Assembly (NCBI GenBank): GCA_018814265.1
Contig: JAHIZU010000253.1
Span: 1 to 9,970, forward strand
Direction: 5' to 3'
Length of the DNA: 9,970 bases
Origin: Candidatus Margulisiibacteriota bacterium
GTDB lineage: Bacteria > Margulisbacteria > WOR-1 > O2-12-FULL-45-9
The notes below the pieces were generated by a model. That model had not been told where the DNA came from. It saw nothing but the letters and a program-made list of their open reading frames with translations, and did no database searches. The position numbers were made by a program, and so were the translations under genes. Of this stretch, positions 1 through 6,481 are shown in pieces (the first letter of the stretch is position 1; every line of letters starts with the position of its first letter).

Positions 1-908
1 CCTACCCGGCTTTCGTCTTGCAGGTCCATGCCCTCATAGAGCTTTTGGGCCAGCACCATGGTCTTTTTAGCGGAGAAACCAAGCTTGCGGGAAGCTTCCT
101 GCTGCAGGGTGCTGGTGATAAAGGGCGGGGCCGAATGCCGTTTTTGCTCTTTCTTTCTGACGGCGCCAACCGTGTACTGGGCGCCCTCAAGCTCTTTTAA
201 GATCTTCTTGGCTTCAGCCTCAGAACTGATAACCTTGCCTTTTTCCTTAGGCCGAACACCTAAAGAGTCTTCTCCTTTGGCAACTAGCTTGGCTGAGAAC
301 TCTGTCTTTTCCTGGTTGGCCAGTTTGGCCAAAATGTCCCAATATTCCTCTGGCTTAAAGGCCTTGATCTTTTCTTCTCTTTCGCAGATCAAGCGAACAG
401 CTACTGACTGAACCCGGCCGGCGGACAAGCCTTTTCTGACTTTTTTCCAGAGCAAAGGACTTATTTTGTAGCCGACTAGGCGGTCCAGGATGCGGCGGGC
501 TTGTTGAGCATTAACCCTAGGCATATCAATTTCCCGGGGATTTTTGACCGCGCTTGTGACAGCCTCTTCGGTGATCTCGTGGAATTCGATGCGCAAAATC
601 TTGCCGGTTTTTTCCAGCAGGGCCTTGAGATGCCAGGCAATGGCTTCACCTTCGCGGTCAGGGTCAGGGGCTAAGAAAATCGTGTCCGCGGCTTGGGCTA
701 GTTTTTTTAATTCCTTAACGATCTTTTCCTTGCCTTTAATGATCTTGTAGTTGGGGGTAAAGTCCTTGTCAATCTTAACCCCAAGGGATTTGGGGGGTAA
801 GTCCCTGATGTGGCCACCGCAGGCTGTAACTTCAAAGCCTTTACCCAAGAACTTTTTAAGGGTTCTTGCCTTAGCGGGTGACTCAACTATTACCAGTTTT
901 TTAGCCAA
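1..908 (-). CDS. topA: DNA topoisomerase I, N-terminal part (runs off the left edge)
   Basis: Type IA topoisomerase, which relaxes negatively supercoiled DNA by single-strand passage. About 302 residues are visible. The Toprim domain is clear: LVIVESPAKA at residues 5-14 with the conserved Glu9, GGHIRDLPPK at 31-40, and the acidic metal-binding motif DPDREGEAIAWH with Asp82, Asp84 and Glu86. ARRILDRLVGYKISPLLWKK and SAGRVQSVAVRLICERE follow, both typical of the family. The frame leaves the window just before the segment that should carry the catalytic tyrosine, so that residue cannot be checked. The start is TTG at 908-906, giving (M)AKKLVIVES. It is supported by a strong ribosome binding site, AGGAGG, a few bases upstream, and no ATG fits. 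It is the last visible gene of the mutL operon, 131 bp after the mutL stop, and a possible small ORF overlaps its first codons. The identification is firm. Confidence 0.96.
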   Translation of the reverse strand, partial: MAKKLVIVESPAKARTLKKFLGKGFEVTACGGHIRDLPPKSLGVKIDKDFTPNYKIIKGKEKIVKELKKLAQAADTIFLAPDPDREGEAIAWHLKALLEKTGKILRIEFHEITEEAVTSAVKNPREIDMPRVNAQQARRILDRLVGYKISPLLWKKVRKGLSAGRVQSVAVRLICEREEKIKAFKPEEYWDILAKLANQEKTEFSAKLVAKGEDSLGVRPKEKGKVISSEAEAKKILKELEGAQYTVGAVRKKEQKRHSAPPFITSTLQQEASRKLGFSAKKTMVLAQKLYEGMDLQDESRV

Positions 909-1050
909 AATTTCCTCCTTGAATCAAATGAATGTTATCAGACAAGGCTATATCTGTCAAATAGTACAGCAATTTCATTGCCAGGTCCGGGTTAATTTTC
1001 TTATGAGGGAGAAGGTTTTGAAGCGTCGAAATTACGACACTAGCGGCCAA
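901..1050 (-). CDS. Possible 49-residue small protein between mutL and topA
   Basis: On the minus strand an uninterrupted frame runs from TTG at 1050-1048, inside the last codons of mutL, to TAA at 903-901, inside the first codons of topA. It fills the gap between the two genes exactly. The predicted protein starts (M)AASVVISTLQNLLPHKK, continues with NPDLAMKLLYYLTDIALSD and ends HLIQGGNFG. It looks mainly helical, with spaced leucines and isoleucines, and does not look like random translation. An internal ATG at residue 25 is an alternative start. I see no good ribosome binding site before the TTG, so expression would depend on coupling to mutL termination. I do not recognise a family. It may instead be an untranslated spacer, since about 45 open codons by chance is not rare. 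Confidence 0.3.
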   Translation of the reverse strand: MAASVVISTLQNLLPHKKINPDLAMKLLYYLTDIALSDNIHLIQGGNFG

Positions 1051-2761
1051 ATCTATTATCTAGCTCTTCCTGAGACAGCCTTATCATGGTGGGTCGGCCA
1101 TGGGGGCAGGTTGCCGGGTTTTCAGTTGCAAACAGGTCCTTGATCAACTGATTCATCTCTTGGACAGATAATTTGTCACCAGCTTTGATGGCGCTGTGGC
1201 AAGCGATCAGTTTGCGGATATTTTCCTGTTTAATTTCTAATTGTGCTGATTTTCCCAGGGTCTGGAGCTCAGATACGATATCCAGGAGCATTTGTTTGGC
1301 TGGGTTTTTGGTCGCGATCGCTGGCACTGAGCGTAATATATATGTATTATTGCCGAATTCTTCCAAGTCAAAGCCGAGACCCTTTAAATATTCTATGTTT
1401 TCTCCCAGGACGGCTGCTTCCTTGGGGCTAGTCTCGATGGTTTCGGGAACTAACAGGGGTTGCTGTGCTTGGGTTTTGGCTTTGTGGCCAAGTTGATCAT
1501 AAATAATGCGCTCATGCGCTGCATGCTGGTCAATTAGCGCGAGGTCCTCGCCGTCCGTACATATAATATATGTAGCTTTATATTGATAGATAGGGAAGAG
1601 CGGTTGAACAGCGGAAAGATCTATCTCTATTTCCTGGCTGGTAACCGGCAGCTGATCATTGATCGCCGAAAACAGGGCATCAGCCATTTCAGGTTTCCAG
1701 GCCAGATCAGTGCTTGGGGTCCAGGAGCCGGAGCCCTGGCCATCCCCAGCTACCGGTTGTTTAATGTTGAGTTTTTGTTCCAGAGTAAGCCTGACACAAT
1801 CCCTGATCGCTCCCATAACTTCCTGGGTTTTTACAAACTTGATCTCGCGTTTGGTTGGGTGGACATTAACATCTATTTGTTTTGGGTCTATCTCGATAAA
1901 AAGGATAGCGATTGGATAACGGTTATTCGGGATAAGGGTGCGGTAGCCTTCTTCCAAAGCCCGGTTGAGCAGGAAATTTTTAACATATCGGCCATTAACA
2001 AAAAAGGTCTCATAGCTTTTGTCCAGCCGGCTTAACGTTGGCCGGCTGATCAAGCCGCTAATTTTGCCCAGTTTAAAATCAAGCTGGGCTTCAACCAGCT
2101 CTTTAGCCAGCTCAACCCCGTAAATGGCAGCCACGGCATCTTTTAGGCGGCCAGAACCGGAAGTGACCAGCAAAGGCTTTCCGTCTGAAACTAGTTCAAA
2201 GGCGATTTGCGGCTTAGCCAGGGCATATTTTGCAACGATATCGCCGATATGGCCTATTTCAGTTGGCGGTGATTTAAGGAACTTTTTTCTGGCCGGGGTA
2301 TTAAAGAAAAGATCTTTTACAATCAGGGTTGTTCCAACCGGACAACCAATTTCTTCTATCTTGCCAATTTTCCCGCCCTCAACCCTTAACAAGCTTCCAG
2401 CTTCCTCATCTTTATCCTTACTTCTGATCTCCATTATAGAAACACTAGCGATCGAGGGCAGTGCTTCGCCGCGAAAGCCTAAAGTTTGGATGTTGAACAG
2501 ATCATCAAGCTGGCTGATCTTGGAGGTTGAGTGGCGTTCAATGGCCAGCCTCACTTCTTCCCGGGTCATGCCCTGGCCGTTATCGGAGACACGGATCAGC
2601 TTGCGTCCAGCGCTTTGGATCTCGACTTTGATCTGTGTGGCCTTGGCGTCAATCGCATTTTCGAGCAATTCCTTGACCACAGATGCCGGGCGTTCAACCA
2701 CTTCGCCAGCAGCGATCTTATTAGTGAGATCTTCAGGCAGGATCTTGATCCGTGAGGCCAT
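1040..2761 (-). CDS. mutL: DNA mismatch repair protein MutL (endonuclease type)
   Basis: MutL couples mismatch recognition by MutS to strand incision. The N-terminal GHKL ATPase is intact: KIAAGEVVERPASVVKELLE with Glu31 as likely catalytic base and Asn35 for Mg2+, DNGQGM at 60-65, and TLGFRGEALPSIASV near 93-107. The C-terminal domain has the endonuclease signatures of MutL from bacteria lacking MutH: DQHAAHE at 411-417, ACHSAIKAGD at 520-529 and CPHGRP at 552-557. The last acidic residue of the DQHA(X)2E(X)4E motif is Asp422 rather than Glu, a conservative change. At 573 residues the length is normal, with a short linker between the two domains. The ATG start fits the family N-terminus (MASRIKILPEDLTNKIAAGE). 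It begins 26 bp after the secreted TPR-like gene and probably shares its transcript. Confidence 0.97.
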   Translation of the reverse strand: MASRIKILPEDLTNKIAAGEVVERPASVVKELLENAIDAKATQIKVEIQSAGRKLIRVSDNGQGMTREEVRLAIERHSTSKISQLDDLFNIQTLGFRGEALPSIASVSIMEIRSKDKDEEAGSLLRVEGGKIGKIEEIGCPVGTTLIVKDLFFNTPARKKFLKSPPTEIGHIGDIVAKYALAKPQIAFELVSDGKPLLVTSGSGRLKDAVAAIYGVELAKELVEAQLDFKLGKISGLISRPTLSRLDKSYETFFVNGRYVKNFLLNRALEEGYRTLIPNNRYPIAILFIEIDPKQIDVNVHPTKREIKFVKTQEVMGAIRDCVRLTLEQKLNIKQPVAGDGQGSGSWTPSTDLAWKPEMADALFSAINDQLPVTSQEIEIDLSAVQPLFPIYQYKATYIICTDGEDLALIDQHAAHERIIYDQLGHKAKTQAQQPLLVPETIETSPKEAAVLGENIEYLKGLGFDLEEFGNNTYILRSVPAIATKNPAKQMLLDIVSELQTLGKSAQLEIKQENIRKLIACHSAIKAGDKLSVQEMNQLIKDLFATENPATCPHGRPTMIRLSQEELDNRFGR

Positions 2762-2787
2762 AGCTCAATTTTACTTTATTTTGAGGC

Positions 2788-3414
2788 TTAATCCAAGAAG
2801 GGGTAGCTGTTTTCCTGGTACAATTTCTTAAGTTTTAAAAGTGCTGGCTCAAGGATCTCCGGGCCATGGCCTTTCCAGCCGCGGTTGGCGGTTTCTTGCA
2901 AAGACTCTAAATCTCTTTTTGTTTGTTGATAAACATATTCAGGCGGCAGGCCGACTTTCACTTTACTTATTGCCCTGGCGATGACCTTCTCTGCTTTCTC
3001 TTCCCAGCGCGGCACATCCGCGCTATAAACGCGGCCAGTATACTTTAGGGCAAAGCGGTCCAGGGCGATTTCCAGCCGGCGTTTTTCCCAGGGAGTCTTG
3101 GCCTGTTCAAATTGCTCGATGAGTTTATTATATTCCGGATCGTCATAGGCAGGCGGGATCATCAAGTGTTGTGTTGGGATGATCGGCTCTATCATAATGC
3201 GGCAATCGTCTTTTCCCTGCAGGGCCTCTTTATTATTTGGATCGATCTTTAGGACCTCGTCGTATAATTTTTCTGCCTCTTCGTATTTCTCGGCATATTT
3301 AAAGTTGTCGGCTTTGGAGAGCAAAGACGCGGCCTCCTCGTGATCAGCATTGGCAGAGGTGAATGACATGAACAGGAAAAGGGAGATAAACATTATTATT
3401 ATTTTAGTGCCCAT
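2788..3414 (-). CDS. Exported hypothetical protein with a TPR-like repeat
   Basis: The 208-residue product has a classical signal peptide: MGTK, a hydrophobic stretch at residues 5-18, and probable cleavage after SANA at 20-23. Residues about 27-72 resemble a tetratricopeptide unit (ADNFKYAEKYEEAEKLYDEV followed by LKIDPNNKEALQGKDDC), which normally mediates protein-protein contacts. The rest is charged and helical, with a Tyr/Pro-rich segment near 85-97, and matches no family I know. The start ATG at 3414 has a good ribosome binding site (AAAGGAG, 5-6 bases upstream) lying inside the end of maf, and the two genes overlap by 16 bp. Its place between maf and mutL suggests co-transcription, not a shared pathway. 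A periplasmic scaffold role is only an inference from the signal peptide and repeat. Confidence 0.85.
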   Translation of the reverse strand: MGTKIIIMFISLFLFMSFTSANADHEEAASLLSKADNFKYAEKYEEAEKLYDEVLKIDPNNKEALQGKDDCRIMIEPIIPTQHLMIPPAYDDPEYNKLIEQFEQAKTPWEKRRLEIALDRFALKYTGRVYSADVPRWEEKAEKVIARAISKVKVGLPPEYVYQQTKRDLESLQETANRGWKGHGPEILEPALLKLKKLYQENSYPFLD

Positions 3415-3965
3415 AAAAGCTCCTTTAGTTTCCTGACGGGTAATCCTACCACATTTTCGTAATCGCCGGCGATTTTCTCGATAAAAATCTCCTCGATCTC
3501 CTGAATGCCGTAGGAGCCGGCTTTGTCCAGGGGTTTGCCGGTTTTAACATAGTCATTGATCTCGTTGTCCGAGACCTTTTTCATTTTTACCTTGGTAACC
3601 TCAAAATCCGCGATCTTGTCGAACGTTTCTGAGTCAACAACAGCGATGCCAGTAATCACCTTGTGTGTCCGGCCAACCAGGCTTTTAAGCATAGCGATCG
3701 CCGCTTTATTGCTTTTTGGTTTGCCCAGGATCTTTTTGCCTAGCACTACGATCGTATCAGCGCCAATAACCAGGGAGTTTTTTGACCTCAGGGCCACGTC
3801 TTCTGCCTTGGCCAGTGCTGCTTTAATTGCAAAGGCTTCTGGATTCTTGGCTCTAATACCTGATTCATCGACCTGACTGGGGATTACCATGAAGTTCTTA
3901 ACAATTTTCTTTAGCAGTTTTTTCCTTCGGGGTGAGGCCGAGGCTAGAATAACTTTCTTTTTCAT
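3399..3965 (-). CDS. maf: Maf family nucleoside triphosphate pyrophosphatase (YhdE-like)
   Basis: Maf proteins hydrolyse non-canonical or pyrimidine nucleoside triphosphates to monophosphates and are linked to septum formation. Family motifs appear in order across 188 residues, a normal length: VILASASPRRKKLL at 5-18; SQVDES at 30-35; GADTIVVLGKKILGKP at 68-83 with probable catalytic Asp70; GRTHKVITGIAV at 98-109; GKPLDKAGSYGIQ; and the terminal IEKIAGDYENVVGLPV. The PLDKAGSYGIQ form matches the dTTP/UTP-type subgroup (YhdE) rather than the m7GTP-type YceF, so dTTP/UTP hydrolysis is the likelier activity. The start overlaps the methyltransferase stop in an ATGA, and the end overlaps the next gene by 16 bp, so translation is probably coupled at both junctions. 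Confidence 0.95.
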   Translation of the reverse strand: MKKKVILASASPRRKKLLKKIVKNFMVIPSQVDESGIRAKNPEAFAIKAALAKAEDVALRSKNSLVIGADTIVVLGKKILGKPKSNKAAIAMLKSLVGRTHKVITGIAVVDSETFDKIADFEVTKVKMKKVSDNEINDYVKTGKPLDKAGSYGIQEIEEIFIEKIAGDYENVVGLPVRKLKELLWALK

Positions 3966-4771
3966 GTTAATGAAGACTTTTTTCCATAAAGAACCAGGGC
4001 ATAGCTTAGATATTGGTCTAGAAAGGTTCCTTTTTCTTTTTTTAGGTGGAGAACACTTAAATCACGATCCATCTTTAGCAGTTTTTTTATGATTCTAAGC
4101 GGACTAATAAAATTGAATGAGTAAAAGATAGAGTCACCAAAAAACGAATATTTTGTAATGCCAATCTCTTTACATATCTTTCTCAATTCTCGTCTTGAAT
4201 AAGGGTATTCCTCTCCAGCCTTCCACGTTCCGGCTGTTTCGGCAAGAAATTTAAATATTCTGTAGGGCAGGTTGTATTTGTTAGGAACGGAAATAAAAGT
4301 AATTCCCTTATCCTTTAAAACATCAAAATGGGCTTTGTTTATCTTTATTCTAGCGGGGCCGCTAAAATGCTCGGTTAAACCAAAGGACATGGAAATATCA
4401 TATTTGCCCAGCAGATTGGCCGGGAGCAGGAGGGCATCTTGTTTAATGAATTCTGCGGACAAACCGTTTCTTTCAAAAAACTCACGAGCTCTTCTAAGCG
4501 CGCCTTCAGAATAATCAAGGATAGTGATCTTGGCCCCTCTTTTTGCCATTAAGGCGGCATTGGTCCCAACGCCAGCGCCCAGCTCAATGACTTTTAAGCC
4601 ATTAAAAGAGCCAAATTGTTTTACTACGGCTTTTTCGGTTCGTTGCCATCTTATAGAATGTTCTTCCTTTGCAAGATCGAAAATGTCTTCTTCGATCAAA
4701 GGAGATTTTTGCCAAAGACCATCCCATAGTTGTGGTGAGTTATTTTCTGTGTTTTTCTCGCTGTTTATCAT
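3962..4771 (-). CDS. Class I SAM-dependent methyltransferase of unknown substrate
   Basis: A 269-residue protein with a Rossmann-type methyltransferase fold. Motif I is VIELGAGVGTNAAL at residues 61-74, the acidic residue ending strand 2 is Asp86 (TILDYSEGALRRA), and post-motif segments are QDALLLPANL, then DISMSFGLTEHFSG, then FISVPNKYNLPYRIFKF. The layout resembles UbiE/UbiG-like enzymes, but nothing identifies the acceptor, so no substrate is proposed. I chose the ATG at 4771. A TTG at 4840 would add 23 residues (GLAKSCIHINTSYILLLRHL) but has no ribosome binding site and lies outside the fold. Even at 4771 the Shine-Dalgarno is poor (GAGG, 12 bases away). The stop overlaps the maf start in ATGA. 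It is the first visible gene of the leftward operon and is divergent from the exported pair at 4937-5829. Confidence 0.85.
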   Translation of the reverse strand: MINSEKNTENNSPQLWDGLWQKSPLIEEDIFDLAKEEHSIRWQRTEKAVVKQFGSFNGLKVIELGAGVGTNAALMAKRGAKITILDYSEGALRRAREFFERNGLSAEFIKQDALLLPANLLGKYDISMSFGLTEHFSGPARIKINKAHFDVLKDKGITFISVPNKYNLPYRIFKFLAETAGTWKAGEEYPYSRRELRKICKEIGITKYSFFGDSIFYSFNFISPLRIIKKLLKMDRDLSVLHLKKEKGTFLDQYLSYALVLYGKKSSLT

Positions 4772-4936
4772 GCAGGGTAGGTGCCTCAACAAGAGTATAT
4801 ACGATGTGTTTATGTGTATGCAACTCTTTGCTAGGCCCAAGCCGTGCCCAGTTTTGTATGTAGGGAATATTAATAATCTTCCTTAAAGTGAAATTGCAGC
4901 CACATTTTAGCGACAAAATTGCGGAGAGTGATAGAA

Positions 4937-5182
4937 ATGAAAAAGCTTGTTTTTGTTTCTTTGGTGCTATCTTTCTTGCTATTGTCTTGTTCTTTTGCCC
5001 AATCCGACCTTAATAATTCTCTCGAGGAGTGGAATGGCTATTATGTTTCTCACGGGATCAGTGGTTATCCGACGTATAACCGATTGATGGATAGATATGA
5101 TTTTTATGACATAAATGACAGTTATTGCGGCAGCCTGTGTTATAATCCTGTTATAGACGATTGGGAATATATTAGTCTTTAA
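4937..5182 (+). CDS. Small exported protein, possible lipoprotein, unknown function
   Basis: An 81-residue product with a strong export signal: MKKLVFVSLVLSFLLLSCSF has a basic start, a hydrophobic core, and then either a lipobox-like LLSC with Cys18 or signal peptidase I cleavage after SFA at 19-21. The lipobox is imperfect, so lipidation is uncertain. The mature part is short, acidic and rich in Tyr and Asp (NGYYVSHGISGYPTYNRL), with a CGSLC pair at 64-68 that could form a disulphide or bind metal. No family is recognised. The ATG at 4937 is preferred because GGAGAG lies about 8 bases upstream. A TTG at 4921-4919 in the same frame would put that site inside the gene. The stop is two bases before the next gene, so the two are almost certainly co-transcribed. 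Confidence 0.7.
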   Translation: MKKLVFVSLVLSFLLLSCSFAQSDLNNSLEEWNGYYVSHGISGYPTYNRLMDRYDFYDINDSYCGSLCYNPVIDDWEYISL

Positions 5183-5184
5183 TT

Positions 5185-5829
5185 ATGAAACGTGGAATTT
5201 CCGTCGTTATTTTAATTGTTTTGCTTTTTGCTGGTCTAGTCCAGGCTAAAGATCTGCGAGCGACTAAACTCAAAAAATTCCTGGACCGCTACCCCTGGAG
5301 CCCGTTGCGCGGCCACGAACAGGAAATCCTTTACTGCGCTGATAAATTTGGTTTGGACTTCCGCCTCTATATCGCGATCGCTGGCGCCGAAAGCTCCTAT
5401 GGCAAAAGATTCCCCAAGAGCAGCAAAAACCTGACTGGATATGCGGTATATGATGATAACGTTGGCAGCTTTAATTCTATTTGGCATAATATTTATGAGA
5501 CTTCAAAACTGATCGCGACCTCAAACTACTACAAAAAATTCAGGAAGACCCGTGACATTAAAGACTTGATCTTTGTTTATAAGGGCGTGCCGCCTTATGA
5601 CCATTACTATAATAATATGCGCTACGCCCTGGACCAGATCACCAGGGTATCCATTGTCCGTGAGTTGAAAGAGCAGCGGGAAAAGCTGGTGCGGTTGGAC
5701 CCTGCCAGCAAGCGCCTGATGGGAAAACGGGAGTATGTTGAGAAAATGTTTGCCTGGACGGCGGTTCGCTATGATAAGCACACAGTAAGAAAAGTCAGCG
5801 AGGCTGGCCTCAAATTTGCCGCCAAATAG
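5185..5829 (+). CDS. Exported lysozyme-like (transglycosylase or glucosaminidase type) protein
   Basis: A 214-residue protein with a signal peptide (hydrophobic residues 5-19, likely cleavage after VQA at 19-21). Residues about 48-150 resemble the lysozyme-like fold: FGLDFRLYIAIAGAESSYGK places Glu69 where lytic transglycosylases and glucosaminidases keep the catalytic acid, followed by FPKSSKNLTGYAVYDD and SIWHNIYETSKLI, as in Slt/LytD-like proteins. The C-terminal 60 residues are a charged helical extension. I infer cleavage or binding of peptidoglycan in the periplasm or envelope. The exact class (transglycosylase, muramidase or glucosaminidase) cannot be fixed by eye. It starts two bases after the stop of the small exported gene and has no clear ribosome binding site of its own, which suggests coupled translation and a joint envelope role. 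Confidence 0.8.
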   Translation: MKRGISVVILIVLLFAGLVQAKDLRATKLKKFLDRYPWSPLRGHEQEILYCADKFGLDFRLYIAIAGAESSYGKRFPKSSKNLTGYAVYDDNVGSFNSIWHNIYETSKLIATSNYYKKFRKTRDIKDLIFVYKGVPPYDHYYNNMRYALDQITRVSIVRELKEQREKLVRLDPASKRLMGKREYVEKMFAWTAVRYDKHTVRKVSEAGLKFAAK

Positions 5830-5842
5830 CTTAGTGCCTTTA

Positions 5843-6406
5843 TCACCCTGCAAACTCAAAACAGCTGGGAACTCTCTGGGCTTGACCCAAGTCCATTCCG
5901 AAATCAGCGATAATATCAAAGCGGCCTAGAAAGGTGCGAGTAGTTTGTTGGAAGATCGGGAAATATTCTCGCCAATTGGACCGGAAGGCATTTGATGCGA
6001 CCTTTACAAAACTCTCAAAAAGTCGGGAAATTTATTCAAGATCGTCTCTGGTGAAAACGCAACGGAAAGGATCAGTAAAAACCAGCGCCGGAGTATTCTT
6101 GCCAATCTTATAGAGCGGGATAATAACATTATTAAGGTTAACCCAATCGCTGATAAACAAGCCCTGTCTTGATAGATTATAGATTGTTCCCAATAACAAA
6201 TCTAGAAAAACAGCTATGTCCTCAGGCTCTTTTTGTTCCAAGATCTTTGTCCCGCTGATCGCATTTTCGCCTTCCCGGTATTCTTTCTGGGCAACGACCA
6301 ACGGCGAAGCAAGCATTGTCTGGCCAACAGAGAGCTCAGCCTTTCTGCGTACAGCGTGTTGTTTGCTGCTGCGCATGAGCTGATAGCCGGGCAGAAGTTT
6401 TGCCAT
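5843..6406 (-). pseudogene. Broken minus-strand reading frame with a kinase-like catalytic loop
   Basis: Between the lysozyme-like gene and the FAD dehydrogenase the best candidate is a minus-strand frame from ATG at 6406. It encodes 124 residues to a TAA at 6034-6032, then continues in the same frame for 62 codons (ISRLFESFVKVASNAFRSNW, then YFPIFQQTTRTFLGRFDI) to a TGA at 5845-5843. The piece before the stop includes SRQGLFISDWVNLNNVII (residues 79-96) and PALVFTDPF (106-114). The spacing Gly-x4-Asp87-x4-Asn92 and a later Thr-Asp112-Pro match the catalytic loop and the metal-binding Asp of protein-kinase-like folds. The expected N-lobe appears short, and the 5' end abuts the start of the neighbouring gene. 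I infer a decayed kinase-like gene with an internal stop. It could also be a short intact ORF or chance. Confidence 0.35.
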
Positions 6407-6481
6407 GAGCTTGGAGGCGGTTTTCTATTGAGAGTACTTTGTCCCGAGACGCAGCGGGAAATAGTGTGCTATTATCAGCTA

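Noticed and set aside
2124..2831. Plus-strand 235-codon frame inside mutL
   Set aside because: It is antisense to the conserved MutL ATPase domain, with low-complexity Ser/Ile/Arg composition typical of a shadow.
4841..4936. Promoters in the divergent gap between the methyltransferase and the exported pair
   Set aside because: AT-rich stretches are present, but no -35/-10 pair with good spacing could be picked on either strand.
5521..5919. Minus-strand 132-codon frame opposite the lysozyme-like gene
   Set aside because: It overlaps a gene with a signal peptide and fold motifs on the other strand; its sequence shows no domain.
6233..6481. Plus-strand extension upstream of the FAD dehydrogenase start
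   Set aside because: It does not resemble the family and shadows the minus-strand frame; the family N-terminus begins at 6482.
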